The notes beneath the pieces were generated by a model. That model was not told the DNA's origin and made no database searches. It saw only the letters and a program-made list of their open reading frames with translations. The translations under genes and the position numbers were made by a program. From the NCBI RefSeq assembly GCF_029023825.1, contig NZ_CP118957.1, positions 837,501-901,500 on the forward strand: DNA of 64,000 nt, given 5' to 3'. Source of the DNA: Enterococcus saccharolyticus subsp. saccharolyticus. Its GTDB lineage: Bacteria; Bacillota; Bacilli; Lactobacillales; Enterococcaceae. Shown piece by piece: positions 24,296-33,301 of the stretch (the first letter of the stretch is position 1; each line of letters starts with the position of its first letter).

Positions 24296-25191
24296 TTTTT
24301 CACGCCTCCTTTTGATTTGTTTAACCCTAATTTATCGCGTAGTTGTGGTAAGGATAAGCACAAGACTAAGACGATAGCAGACGCGATTTTTGAATCGGCG
24401 GGTTCAACATTTAATTCAAAGACAATCGCTAAGATAAAGCGATAGATAATCGCACCGACAACGATGGTGATCAAACGGAACAACAATGGTTGGTTACGGA
24501 ATAATACTTCTGCGATGATAATCGATGCTAAACCGATAACGATGGTTCCGACACCTGAGTTTAAATCAGCAAAGCCATTATTTTGAGCAATCAATGCACC
24601 GGATAATGAGATGCACCCATTGGAAATCATATAACCAATCATTTTCATAGTGTCTGTGTTGATTCCGTTCGCTTCACTCATATCGATGTTGTCACCTGTT
24701 GCTCGAATCGCTAATCCAATTTCTGTACGGAAAAATAAGAACAATAATAAAATGACCAGCGCAGCAATCAGTGTTCCGACAACAATGGTCGCATTAATTT
24801 TGGTTAACCCTAATTCTTGCAACCAACTAAAAACAGTTTTTTCGCCTAATAAGGCAATATTTGGTGCTTGCATGACCCGAGAGGTAATCGAGTAGAGCCC
24901 CGTCATCGTGATAATTCCCGCTAGCAGTGCAGGGATTTTTAATTTCGTATGAAGTAATCCTGAGACTAAACCAGCTAACACACCGCCAACAAATCCTAAT
25001 ATTGTAGCAATCCATGGCGAGTAACCATTGGTAATGCTAATTGCCGCAATCCCAGCTCCTAGCGGAAAGCTTCCCTCGGCGGTTAAATCTGCAATATCTA
25101 AAATTCGAAAGGTGATAAAGACACCAATCGCTAACAATGCCCAAACGACTCCTTGAGAAGTCGCCGATTGCACTAGAATTAATATATCCAT
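24292..25191 (-). CDS. ABC transporter permease, TrpY-like
   Basis: This 299-residue integral membrane protein has about eight hydrophobic segments, starting GVVWALLAIGVFITFRILDIADLT, a signature of branched-chain/TrpY-type permeases (BPD_transp_2 group). The loop RATGDNIDMSEANGINTDTMK is the predicted ATPase-coupling region. It lies between the binding lipoprotein and the ATPase. Substrate is inferred from family and leader, see the lipoprotein entry. Confidence 0.9.
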   Translation of the reverse strand: MDILILVQSATSQGVVWALLAIGVFITFRILDIADLTAEGSFPLGAGIAAISITNGYSPWIATILGFVGGVLAGLVSGLLHTKLKIPALLAGIITMTGLYSITSRVMQAPNIALLGEKTVFSWLQELGLTKINATIVVGTLIAALVILLLFLFFRTEIGLAIRATGDNIDMSEANGINTDTMKMIGYMISNGCISLSGALIAQNNGFADLNSGVGTIVIGLASIIIAEVLFRNQPLLFRLITIVVGAIIYRFILAIVFELNVEPADSKIASAIVLVLCLSLPQLRDKLGLNKSKGGVKK

Positions 25192-25254
25192 AATTATTCC
25201 TCAAATCTTATAAAATAATAGCGAGAACGAGTCAGTATCGTCCTCGCAAACGCC

Positions 25255-26232
25255 TTATTCGGGTGCTTTAATACTTGCTGGATCAATACCTAATGCTTCT
25301 GCCATATCTTCGTTAACGACTAATTTCAATTCGTTAGCAAATTCAACAGGCATTGTGCTTGGTGTGGCATCACCATCAAGAATTTTCGCTGCCATTAGAC
25401 CAGTTTGTTTGCCTAATGACTCATAGTCGATACCATAAGTCGCTAAACCACCAGCTTCTACTTGTTCAATAGATGCTGCAACGATTGGTGTTTTTGTTTC
25501 TTTTGCTACTTCACCAACAACAGTTGCCGCACTTGCAAAAGTGTTATCCGTTGGAATATAGATACCGTCAACATCTTTGGCTAAACTAGTTGTTACTTGT
25601 TGGACATCGTTGGTGGTGTTGGCTGTTAATTCTTTAACTTTCACACCAGCTTTTTCCAAGGCTTCTTTAGCTAAGTTTGCTTGGATTTTTGAATTGGCTT
25701 CACCGGCATTGTACATGATACCAATTGTTTTTGGATTATCAATAATGCTTAGTAATAAATCAGTTTGTTTGCTAATATCTGGAACCATGTCAGTTGTACC
25801 TGTCACATTACGTCCTGGTTTTTCGTTGGAATCAACTAATTTTGCTTCTGCTAAATCAGTAACAGCTGTTACCACAATTGGAATATCTTGCGTTTCATTT
25901 GCTAATGATTGAGCAGCAGGAGTAGCAATTCCTAATAATAAATCGGACTTATCTTTGACCAATTTTTCACTCATACTTTTCAGGTTGTCTTGATTGTTTT
26001 GGGCGTTTTGATAGTCAATCACTAAATTTTCGCCTTCTTTGTAACCACCTTCTGCTAACCCTTCTTTAAATCCTTCATAAGCAGCGTCTAGTGAACCGTG
26101 TTGTACAATTTGTAGAACACCTACTTTTTTTGCATCGCTGTCTTTTGACGTACTTTCTGGTGCGCCACAAGCGGCTAACGCGAGCACGCTCAATGCGACG
26201 AAACTAGTCGTTACGATTTTTTTCATCTTCAT
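25255..26232 (-). CDS. ABC transporter substrate-binding lipoprotein, TrpX-like
   Basis: This 325-residue lipoprotein has signal sequence ending in lipobox LALAAC (Cys about 22) and the ABC_sub_bind fold: VGVLQIVQHGSLDAAYEGF, GENLVIDYQNAQNNQ, LLLGIATPAAQSL, TIGIMYNAGEANS and GGLATYGIDYESLG. Streptococcal relatives (TrpX) bind Trp or Phe. I start at the first of two close ATGs, 13 bases downstream of the G-run ribosome site (AGGGGG). The gene lies behind a leader with a short aromatic-rich ORF and a terminator, so expression probably responds to aromatic amino acid supply. Confidence 0.88.
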   Translation of the reverse strand: MKMKKIVTTSFVALSVLALAACGAPESTSKDSDAKKVGVLQIVQHGSLDAAYEGFKEGLAEGGYKEGENLVIDYQNAQNNQDNLKSMSEKLVKDKSDLLLGIATPAAQSLANETQDIPIVVTAVTDLAEAKLVDSNEKPGRNVTGTTDMVPDISKQTDLLLSIIDNPKTIGIMYNAGEANSKIQANLAKEALEKAGVKVKELTANTTNDVQQVTTSLAKDVDGIYIPTDNTFASAATVVGEVAKETKTPIVAASIEQVEAGGLATYGIDYESLGKQTGLMAAKILDGDATPSTMPVEFANELKLVVNEDMAEALGIDPASIKAPE

Positions 26233-26263
26233 CTTTTTTCCCCCTAGAATAATTTTTAAAAAT

Positions 26264-26296
26264 AAAAAATCCATTCAGACAAGTGTCCAAATGGAT
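26264..26296 (-). terminator. leader terminator (candidate attenuator) before the TrpX-like gene
   Basis: Read on the minus strand, ATCCATTTGGACA pairs with TGTCTGAATGGAT (two G-U pairs) and is followed by TTTTTTATTTTT. It lies between promoter and coding region, about 30 bases before the start codon. Upstream segments can pair with each other in exclusive ways: GGCTAA (26362-26367) with TTAGCC (26347-26352); AGCCAT (26345-26350) with ATGGCT (26324-26329); AAATGG (26326-26331) with CCATTT (26289-26294) in the terminator's 5' arm. Confidence 0.75.
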
Positions 26297-26419
26297 GAAA
26301 AACATCTTAAAATCAACATTTTCAGCCATTTAGGAAATGTCTACATGGCTAACAAAAATCTTTAGCCCAATAGATACGAAAAGAATTTTCCGCCTGTACC
26401 CAAATTGCCGACTACAAGC

Positions 26420-26479
26420 CTATCTAAAATAGCTAAAGTAAAAATAATTCAATTGTGTTTGCGTATTTAAATTGGTCAT
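26420..26479 (-). CDS. 19-residue leader peptide rich in Tyr and Phe
   Basis: A short ORF starts at ATG 26479, 7 bases after GGAGGG, and ends in TAG at 26420. Its C-terminal part reads NYFYFSYFR: three Tyr and three Phe in seven codons. It begins about 27 bases downstream of the promoter and precedes competing hairpins and a terminator. The layout is that of a leader peptide for transcription attenuation, which would sense charging of tRNA-Tyr or tRNA-Phe. It is too short for ordinary gene calls. Function is inferred. Confidence 0.6.
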   Translation of the reverse strand: MTNLNTQTQLNYFYFSYFR

Positions 26480-26506
26480 AATAATCCCTCCACATTGAAT
26501 GTATTT

Positions 26507-26536
26507 AGTATAAGAGAAAAAGGGGCGTTAAGTCAA
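26507..26536 (-). promoter_or_regulatory. promoter of the TrpX-like transporter operon
   Basis: On the minus strand TTGACT (26536-26531), an 18-base spacer and TATACT (26512-26507). The transcript leader is then about 270 bases. No T-box consensus (GGGTGGNACCGCG-like) was found in it. Confidence 0.7.
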
Positions 26537-26571
26537 TCGAAAATTTCAAATTTTCAGAACTTTTCGCCAAT

Positions 26572-26605
26572 AAAAAAGCATCCTCTCATTTTGTATGAAA
26601 GGATG
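26572..26605 (-). terminator. terminator of mvaS
   Basis: On the minus strand CATCCT-TT-CAT pairs with ATG-AG-AGGATG, followed by CTTTTTTATT. It lies just downstream of the mvaS stop. Confidence 0.75.
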
Positions 26606-26612
26606 TAATCGG

Positions 26613-27767
26613 TTATTTTGTACGATACGCACGAATAGTATTTTGAATACCAGAGATACTAAAGGCAGTCTCATCTTCAAATGTTGCATCAATATTAGTG
26701 TCTAATTTATCATTAAACAATTCTTCGTATGCGTCAATCGCTAATTTTGTCCGTTTTTCTAATAAAGAAGTATGAACATCAACTAAAAGATGTTGCTTAT
26801 AACCTTCAACTAAATGTCCACTGAAAAATTCCGAAACGGCACCGGAACCATAACTAAATAATCCGATGCGATCGCCAGCAGTTAAAACTGTGGCATGTTC
26901 CAATAAGGAAATCAGTCCCAAGTATAATGAACCTGTATAAAGGTTACCGATACGACGACTATAAGCAATGCTTTCTTCATAGCGTGCTAGAATCCGCGCT
27001 TGTTCTTCTTCTGTTTCATTTTCTAAAATTGCTAACAAGGCTTTTTTTCCCATTTTTGTATAAGGAATATGGAAAGCTAACGCTTGATAATCAGCTAATG
27101 TATAGCCATTACGATGTGTGTTTTCTTGCCAAACTTTTTGGAAAGAGTTGATGTATGTTTCATTTGATAAAGGACCGTCAACAAGTGGGTAGTCGTGGCC
27201 AACTGGTCGCCAAAAATCATAAATATCCTGAGTTAACATCACGTTATCATCATTTAAACTTAAAATTCTTGGATTTGCTGTAATTAACATCGCTACAGCA
27301 CCCGCACCTTGCGTTGGCTCACCGCCAGAGTTCAATCCGTAACGTGCAATATCTGTTGCAACAACTAAGACTTTGCTTTCAGGGTGTAATGTGACATGGT
27401 TTTTCGCAAATTGTAAACCAGCTGTACCACCATAACAAGCTTCTTTAATTTCAAATGAGCGAGCAAATGGTTGGACTCCTAATAAACGATGTAACACAAC
27501 CGAGGCAGCTTTGGATTCGTCAATACCTGATTCAGTAGCTACAATCACCGTATCAATGGCAGTTAAGTCTTCCTCAGTTAAAATTTGTTTGGCTGCATTG
27601 GTCGCAAAAGTTACGATATCTTGCGTTTTGGCATTTACGGCCATTTGATCTTGTCCAATCCCGATGTGGAATTTATTTGGATCGACATCACGTGCATGTG
27701 CTAAATCCGTCATGTCAATAAAGTAAGGCGGAACAAAAAAACTGATTTTATCTATACCAACAGTCAT
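26613..27767 (-). CDS. mvaS: hydroxymethylglutaryl-CoA synthase
   Basis: This 384-residue enzyme condenses acetoacetyl-CoA with acetyl-CoA to HMG-CoA in the mevalonate route to isoprenoids. The catalytic Cys is in EACYGGTAGLQFA (about residue 111), the general-base Glu is in VIVATESGIDESKAA, and the His region is YQALAFHIPYTKMG. The start has GGAG and a good spacing. Divergent from mvaE, with which it supplies the first three steps; this back-to-back pair is typical of enterococci. Confidence 0.97.
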   Translation of the reverse strand: MTVGIDKISFFVPPYFIDMTDLAHARDVDPNKFHIGIGQDQMAVNAKTQDIVTFATNAAKQILTEEDLTAIDTVIVATESGIDESKAASVVLHRLLGVQPFARSFEIKEACYGGTAGLQFAKNHVTLHPESKVLVVATDIARYGLNSGGEPTQGAGAVAMLITANPRILSLNDDNVMLTQDIYDFWRPVGHDYPLVDGPLSNETYINSFQKVWQENTHRNGYTLADYQALAFHIPYTKMGKKALLAILENETEEEQARILARYEESIAYSRRIGNLYTGSLYLGLISLLEHATVLTAGDRIGLFSYGSGAVSEFFSGHLVEGYKQHLLVDVHTSLLEKRTKLAIDAYEELFNDKLDTNIDATFEDETAFSISGIQNTIRAYRTK

Positions 27768-27848
27768 AGTTAATCTCCTTTAACGATAGTTTACTTCTAT
27801 AAAGTAACATATTTTTGTGAAAATTAGGGAAAAAATAGCAGATAATTT

Positions 27849-27869
27849 AAAGATTGTTAAAGAATCTTT
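27849..27869. repeat. inverted repeat in the mvaS-mvaE intergenic region
   Basis: AAAGATT-GTTAAAG-AATCTTT, perfect 7-bp arms, about 10 bases upstream of a TATAAT box for mvaE. It could be an operator; no regulator is known to me. Confidence 0.4.
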
Positions 27870-27946
27870 AGTAAAAAATGGTTATAATAAAGAGAAAGTT
27901 TTTTTTTCATTAGAAGAATGCTATAGTTCATTTTGGAGGTGGCAAA

Positions 27947-30358
27947 GTGGAAGAAGTTGTAATTATTGATGCCTTGAGAACGCCGATTGGGAAGTATCGA
28001 GGACAATTTAGCCAAGTCTCGGCTGTTACGTTAGGAACAACCGTTGCACAGGCACTATTAAAAAGAAATCTCAAGCTGCAAAAAGAGGTTCAACAAGTTA
28101 TTTTTGGGAATGTTTTACAAGCGGGCAATGGACAAAATCCAGCACGTCAAATCGCTTTGAATAGTGGATTGTCTTATGACATTCCAGCGTCAACAATTAA
28201 TGAAGTTTGTGGTTCCGGTTTAAAAGCAATTGCGTTAGCACGCCAAGCCATTCGTTTAGGTGAAGCGGAAGTCGTGTTAGCTGGTGGAGTGGAAAGTATG
28301 AGTCAAGCACCTTACCTTTCACAATATGACAAACAAACAGATTCTTATACACAACCTAAACCAGTCATGATTAAAGATGGTTTAACGGACGCTTTTAGTG
28401 GCAAACATATGGGGTTAACGGCTGAAAATGTAGCGGAACAATTTGATGTGACGCGTCAACAACAAGATACATTTGCAGTACATTCTCAACAAAAAGCTGC
28501 CACAGCGCAAGCAAATGGTTACTTTAGAGAAGAAATTTTACCAGTCGAAGTAGCTGGAACTGTCTACGAAAACGATGAAGGTATTCGTCCAGAAACAACA
28601 CTTGATAAATTAAGCACACTTCGAACTGTTTTTAAAGAAGAAGGCACAGTGACTGCTGGAAATGCGTCAACGTTAAATGATGGAGCGGCAGGTGTCTTAT
28701 TGGCCTCAAAAGCATTTGCGGAAACATATCAATTACCTTATCTTGCAGTCATTAAAGATATAACCGAAGTAGGGATTGACCCAAGTATCATGGGCATTTC
28801 ACCAATTAAAGCTATTCGTTCATTGGTTGAACGAAATGATTTAACAATTGATGCGATTGATTTATTTGAAATCAATGAAGCATTTGCGGCGTCTTCGATT
28901 GTGGTGCAACAAGAATTAGCAATTCCTGATGAAAAACTCAATATTTGTGGTGGCGGTATTTCATTAGGGCATCCAATTGGTGCAAGTGGTACACGAATCG
29001 TGGCAACTGCTGCGCATCAATTAGCGCGTGTAGATGGCAAGTATGCCATTGCTTCTCTTTGTGTCGGCGGTGGTTTGGGATTAGCAATTTTGTTAGAAAG
29101 AACAACAGGAACGCCTGAAAAAAAGTTCTATGAGCTGTCCAGAGAAGAACGTTTAAATCAATTAGTCGAAAAAAAAATCATTACTGTGAATGATAAACAA
29201 GAATTAATGACGATGGCATTGTCAGAAGAAATTGCGAATCATTTAATTGAAAATCAAATTAGTGAAGTATCCATACCATTAGGCGTGGGTGTAAATTTTG
29301 TCATCAATGGCAAACCCTACGTTGTTCCTATGGCAACAGAAGAACCTTCTGTTATTGCGGCGTGTAGTAACGGCGCTAAAATGGCCTCCGGATTGGGTGG
29401 TTTTAAAAGTGAAATGACACAAAAAATTTTGCGTGGACAAATTGTATTTATGGATGTACAAGATGCGCAAGCCATTCGACAAAAAATTGAAGACAATCAA
29501 ACGTTTTTATTTGAAACAGCTCAACAAGTGTATCCTTCTATCGTGAAACGTGGCGGTGGCTTGCGAGAAATTCAGGTTCGCGCGTTTCCAGAAAATCCCA
29601 AGTTCTTATCCGTTGACTTACTTGTAGATACACAAGATGCGATGGGTGCCAATATTCTAAACACGATTTTAGAAGGGATAGCAAACGTCTTTCGAGAATG
29701 GTTTGATGAAGAAATTTTATTTAGTATTTTGAGTAATTATGCGACCGAAGCTGTTGTTACTGCTTCCTGTGAGATTGCTTTTGAAGCATTAGGAAAACAA
29801 GGGCGTGAAGTGGCTGAAAAAATAGCAGTCGCTTCGACATTTGCACAACTTGATCCTTATCGCGCGGCCACGCATAATAAAGGAATTATGAACGGTGTGG
29901 AAGCAGTCATCTTAGCTACAGGAAATGATACGCGCGCAGCGTCAGCCGCAATCCATGCTTATGCTGCACGCAATGGGCGCTATCAAGGATTAAGCCAATG
30001 GACGATGACACAGACGCATTTACAAGGAACCATCCAATTACCTTTAGCTTTAGGAACGGTGGGTGGTGCGACGAAAGTATTGCCAAAAGCGCAACTTGCT
30101 TTACAAATGCTTGATGTCACGAAAGCAAAAGAATTGGCTGAAGTGATTGCTGCAGTAGGATTAGCTCAAAATTTAGCTGCATTACGTGCATTGGTATCAG
30201 AAGGAATCCAAAAAGGGCATATGTCTTTACAAGCACGATCGTTAGCATTAAGTATCGGTGCAAAAGGCGACGAGATTCAGCAGGTGGCGGAGGCCTTGAA
30301 AAAGACAACAATGAATGAAGCCACCGCTCGTGAAATTTTAGCATCACTTCAAAAATAA
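27947..30358 (+). CDS. mvaE: bifunctional acetoacetyl-CoA thiolase / HMG-CoA reductase
   Basis: This 803-residue fusion catalyses the first and third steps of the mevalonate pathway. Residues 1-390 are a thiolase with nucleophile Cys in [15 protein letters not shown] (about 88) and the late motifs [14 protein letters not shown] and [10 protein letters not shown]. Residues about 400-803 form a class II HMG-CoA reductase ([46 protein letters not shown] and a C-terminal [11 protein letters not shown] with catalytic His). The fusion is a hallmark of Enterococcus and near relatives. Start GTG at 27947 with GGAGG upstream. Ends at a strong terminator. Confidence 0.97.
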   Translation: MEEVVIIDALRTPIGKYRGQFSQVSAVTLGTTVAQALLKRNLKLQKEVQQVIFGNVLQAGNGQNPARQIALNSGLSYDIPASTINEVCGSGLKAIALARQAIRLGEAEVVLAGGVESMSQAPYLSQYDKQTDSYTQPKPVMIKDGLTDAFSGKHMGLTAENVAEQFDVTRQQQDTFAVHSQQKAATAQANGYFREEILPVEVAGTVYENDEGIRPETTLDKLSTLRTVFKEEGTVTAGNASTLNDGAAGVLLASKAFAETYQLPYLAVIKDITEVGIDPSIMGISPIKAIRSLVERNDLTIDAIDLFEINEAFAASSIVVQQELAIPDEKLNICGGGISLGHPIGASGTRIVATAAHQLARVDGKYAIASLCVGGGLGLAILLERTTGTPEKKFYELSREERLNQLVEKKIITVNDKQELMTMALSEEIANHLIENQISEVSIPLGVGVNFVINGKPYVVPMATEEPSVIAACSNGAKMASGLGGFKSEMTQKILRGQIVFMDVQDAQAIRQKIEDNQTFLFETAQQVYPSIVKRGGGLREIQVRAFPENPKFLSVDLLVDTQDAMGANILNTILEGIANVFREWFDEEILFSILSNYATEAVVTASCEIAFEALGKQGREVAEKIAVASTFAQLDPYRAATHNKGIMNGVEAVILATGNDTRAASAAIHAYAARNGRYQGLSQWTMTQTHLQGTIQLPLALGTVGGATKVLPKAQLALQMLDVTKAKELAEVIAAVGLAQNLAALRALVSEGIQKGHMSLQARSLALSIGAKGDEIQQVAEALKKTTMNEATAREILASLQK

Positions 30359-30363
30359 ACGTG

Positions 30364-30400
30364 AACCGACAATTTCTTTCAGAGATTGTCGGTTTTTTTT
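30364..30400 (+). terminator. terminator after mvaE
   Basis: Stem AACCGACAATTTCT (30364-30377) with AGAGATTGTCGGTT (30381-30394, one mismatch) and a run of eight T. Confidence 0.85.
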
Positions 30401-30510
30401 GATGAAATTCGACGTTCAGGCATGAATTTTTGACGTTTGGGGCAAAAACAGTTATCAAGAATTTCTGATGCTATAATAAAAAGAGACTGCGCTTGAAAGG
30501 AGGAGTTAGT

Positions 30511-31053
30511 ATGAAAAATAGAAAACCGGAATGTCTGTTTGTGGCTTTGATTTTGTTAATTGCCTTTGCTTGTTTTTTTATTATGAATAATAATCGGCAA
30601 GCGAACAACGCAGAAACGACAATTGTAAAATCCATCCCAAGTAATGATGAGAGCATTCGTACATATGAAATTGTCGAACCGAAAGAAAAGAGTATCTATT
30701 TAATTAATATTAACCCTGCTGATCAAAAAGTGGAACAAGAAGTATTTAATACAACAAATCTAACAAGAGCTATCGAAAAAATATATTATTTAGAATACAG
30801 GTCAGATGAAGGTTATTATGGCGTACGTTTGTACGATGCAAAAGAAACTGTTCAAATTGGTACTGAAAAGCAAGCAATAGAACCGATAACGACATTTATC
30901 CCTTATGAGGAAATTAAAGACGGCATTATTGGTATTGTTTTGACCACAACAAATGAAGAAACAATTGAGAAAGTCAAAGACGACCCAGAAAATGCTGAAA
31001 AATATTTGGCTACAACAGATACAATGCAACAACAAAAAATAGTCATTAAATAA
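30511..31053 (+). CDS. membrane-anchored protein of unknown function
   Basis: This 180-residue protein has one hydrophobic segment near the N-terminus (about residues 8-24, LFVALILLIAFACFFIM) preceded by positive residues, so the remainder is probably outside the cell. The exterior part is hydrophilic with no recognised motif. Start ATG 30511 follows AAAGGAGGAG; a TTG at 30493 precedes this site. A TATAAT box lies about 40 bases upstream, and a bidirectional terminator follows. I do not recognise the family. Confidence 0.7.
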   Translation: MKNRKPECLFVALILLIAFACFFIMNNNRQANNAETTIVKSIPSNDESIRTYEIVEPKEKSIYLININPADQKVEQEVFNTTNLTRAIEKIYYLEYRSDEGYYGVRLYDAKETVQIGTEKQAIEPITTFIPYEEIKDGIIGIVLTTTNEETIEKVKDDPENAEKYLATTDTMQQQKIVIK

Positions 31054-31087
31054 AAAAGACTGACGTTCATCTGCGTCAGTCTTTTTT
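31052..31087. terminator. bidirectional terminator
   Basis: Perfect stem AAAAAAGACTGACG (31052-31065) / CGTCAGTCTTTTTT (31074-31087) between two convergent genes. Confidence 0.9.
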
Positions 31088-32092
31088 CTATAAACGATTA
31101 ATTACTTCATCCACATTTTTGATGGTTACCGAAATGGTACCGTCTGGATTATTGACGAATTCGATTAAATCAGTGTTACGATAAACATCCAGAGGAACAA
31201 TTAATTCTATGCCATTGGATAATTTCAGTTTTTGTTTGCCGTATTTTTTCTCAGAAATCTCTTTGACTTCACGCAACATGGGTGCACGATCAACAAATCC
31301 CTTTTCGACGACTTCTTCTTGGAACGCCATCTGAGCAGTAATATTGTCTTTGAAGACTTTTTCAGCAATCTCTTTGGCGTCGATTTGTCCCGTTTCTTCA
31401 ATCGTATCAAAGACAGCTTCTTTGACATCTGCTACGATATCATAAGAAGGAGCTTCGAATTTTTGCCCGATTTTTTCGGCGACTCTTTTGATGACTTTGA
31501 CATTTTCTTCCAAAGAAGGAACGGGTTGTGATTCAATGACTTTAGTCGAAAAGTAGAATCCTTTCTCACCAGAAAAACTGTACTTTTTCTCAATCAGTTC
31601 ATAAGCTAGAGAAGACAAGTTTAAGGTCAATCCTTCGTCAGCTTTTTGGGTTTTACCACCTAAAATAGCTCGATTGATAATCAGTTTATTTTGAATTCCT
31701 GATTCATCTGCTTCTACAAAATGAGTGTACGCATCCGTATAATTCACTTTTAAAAATGCTGCGTACATTTCGGTATCCATTTCGTATAAGATAATAAAGA
31801 CATCTGCACTGGGCGCATCTTCACTTTGATGATAGATGTCATACCAACGTGCAACAAAATGCTCGCTAAATTGCGTGAAATCTGATTCAGCAACTTTTGC
31901 TAATTGTCCGATGGTAGATTTGTCAATTAAGACACCTGTTTTAGTTTGCGCAGTTGAGAGTTTTTGAATTTTTTTGGTTAAATAATCGCGAATGTATTCA
32001 GTCGTTAAATCTAATTCAACTTGAGAATATACAGGATCGCCTGCTTCGCGGTCAATGATATGCAAAATTGCACGTTTTAAATAAATATCCAT
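31088..32092 (-). CDS. nucleoid-associated protein, NdpA/YejK family
   Basis: This 334-residue protein starts MDIYLKRAILHIIDREAGDP, the characteristic N-terminus of the NdpA/37-kDa nucleoid-associated family (PF04245). Further features are FVARWYDIYHQSEDAPSADVFI in the middle and an acidic C-terminal half. The start ATG at 32090-32092 has AAGGAG 8 bases upstream; a 24-codon longer frame lacks such a site. In Gram-negatives the family is found on the nucleoid; the Firmicutes role is unclear. Confidence 0.75.
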   Translation of the reverse strand: MDIYLKRAILHIIDREAGDPVYSQVELDLTTEYIRDYLTKKIQKLSTAQTKTGVLIDKSTIGQLAKVAESDFTQFSEHFVARWYDIYHQSEDAPSADVFIILYEMDTEMYAAFLKVNYTDAYTHFVEADESGIQNKLIINRAILGGKTQKADEGLTLNLSSLAYELIEKKYSFSGEKGFYFSTKVIESQPVPSLEENVKVIKRVAEKIGQKFEAPSYDIVADVKEAVFDTIEETGQIDAKEIAEKVFKDNITAQMAFQEEVVEKGFVDRAPMLREVKEISEKKYGKQKLKLSNGIELIVPLDVYRNTDLIEFVNNPDGTISVTIKNVDEVINRL

Positions 32093-32209
32093 TTGCTTCG
32101 CTCCTTCAGTGTCTAGTGTACAAGAAAAATGATGTTCTAGGAAGTAAAAGGTGAAAGTTGTCAAAAGAATGTGTGCTTGCTACACTAAAGTAAAAAGGAG
32201 GTTGCTTTT

Positions 32210-32476
32210 ATGGATATTCGCAATCGATTAGATAATCTATCAGAAGCTGTCATCACAGCATTTAGTGATAATTTTATTTTCTTAATATCTTCAGATAAAG
32301 TGCAGCATTATCCCGCACGCGATTGGACAAAAGAAGAAGTACAGGCATCTTTGACTGAACGACTAGGAACAGATTATACGCTAGAGCAATGGCAAGAGCG
32401 CGTGATTGCTATCAATCAAACACGTGATTTAGTGGCGGTCATCCCTAAATATCAGCGCATTGAGCAAGTAAAATAA
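32210..32476 (+). CDS. conserved small protein of unknown function
   Basis: This 88-residue soluble protein begins MDIRNRLDNLSEAVI and contains the region HYPARDWTKEEVQASL. A strong ribosome site AAAGGAGG precedes the ATG, and the frame lies in a clean intergenic slot divergent from the NdpA-like gene. No motif or membrane segment is visible. I do not recognise it. Confidence 0.7.
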   Translation: MDIRNRLDNLSEAVITAFSDNFIFLISSDKVQHYPARDWTKEEVQASLTERLGTDYTLEQWQERVIAINQTRDLVAVIPKYQRIEQVK

Positions 32477-32583
32477 AGCACTGATTTTTACCGAATTCTC
32501 ATTTTTCGATTTTTTTCATGAAAATCTCTGTTCAATTTCGATTTTTTTTCATATAATCGAAAAGGTATTGAAAGGGGAACATC

Positions 32584-33225
32584 ATGAAAAAGAAACAATT
32601 AGAAAAACTAAAAAAACAATTCCGCCCTTCTTTTGAAGTGGCACGTAAAATGCTTTTTGAAAGCTTAGAAAAGAAAACTGTTGAAAAATATAACTTGACA
32701 ACCAACGTGTACATCAAACCTGAGAACAAACAGGAGATGGCGATTGAATTAATCAATGATGATGCAACAGTCAACAATTATGTGATTACTGTTCCACTAG
32801 ATGAAAACTTCAACATTGCTGTGAAACGTGTACAAAGCCAAGAAAAAGGCTTTTTAGATCGTTTTAGCAGTAATTTAGCAGATGAAGTTGCAAGTTATTG
32901 GACACCGTCAGCGCCAGTTGCTAGCGAAGCAGTTTCAGAAGAAAGCGTAGCGGAAGCTGAACCGACTACAACAGAAGGCATGACAATTGCTACGTTTAAA
33001 GAACAAATGGAAGCTTTCCCGAAATTTAAGGTGGAGCATACAGAAGAAGACATTCGTGTAGTTGAACAAACAGCAAAAGAAAACCGTTTGTTAGCGACAA
33101 TTTCAGCAACTGAAGAAAACCAATTTGTCATTGAATCCGCGTTGGAACGTAAGTACAAATTAAAATTGGATGTCATTCCAGTAATTGAAGCTTTTGCTCA
33201 AACACCACTTGCGCATCGCTCATAA
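32584..33225 (+). CDS. protein of unknown function with Ala/Glu-rich linker
   Basis: This 213-residue soluble protein begins with a highly basic stretch (KKKQLEKLKKQFRP). Two apparently folded halves are joined by an Ala/Glu/Ser-rich linker at about residues 112-133. AAGGGG precedes the ATG, and a terminator follows the stop. No catalytic motif is seen and I do not recognise the family. Confidence 0.7.
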   Translation: MKKKQLEKLKKQFRPSFEVARKMLFESLEKKTVEKYNLTTNVYIKPENKQEMAIELINDDATVNNYVITVPLDENFNIAVKRVQSQEKGFLDRFSSNLADEVASYWTPSAPVASEAVSEESVAEAEPTTTEGMTIATFKEQMEAFPKFKVEHTEEDIRVVEQTAKENRLLATISATEENQFVIESALERKYKLKLDVIPVIEAFAQTPLAHRS

Positions 33226-33276
33226 AAAATAGCCGAACTAGTAGAAGTAGGACTTTCTCTAGTTCGGCTATTTTTT
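33224..33276. terminator. bidirectional terminator
   Basis: An 18-bp perfect stem, AAAAAATAGCCGAACTAG (33224-33241) / CTAGTTCGGCTATTTTTT (33259-33276), between convergent genes. Confidence 0.9.
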
Positions 33277-33301
33277 GTTTTAAATGACTACGATGACTGT
33301 C

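Noticed and set aside
26233-26500. T-box riboswitch before the TrpX-like gene
   Set aside because: The T-box antiterminator consensus and a clear specifier domain are not found; a short ORF with Tyr/Phe codons explains the leader better.
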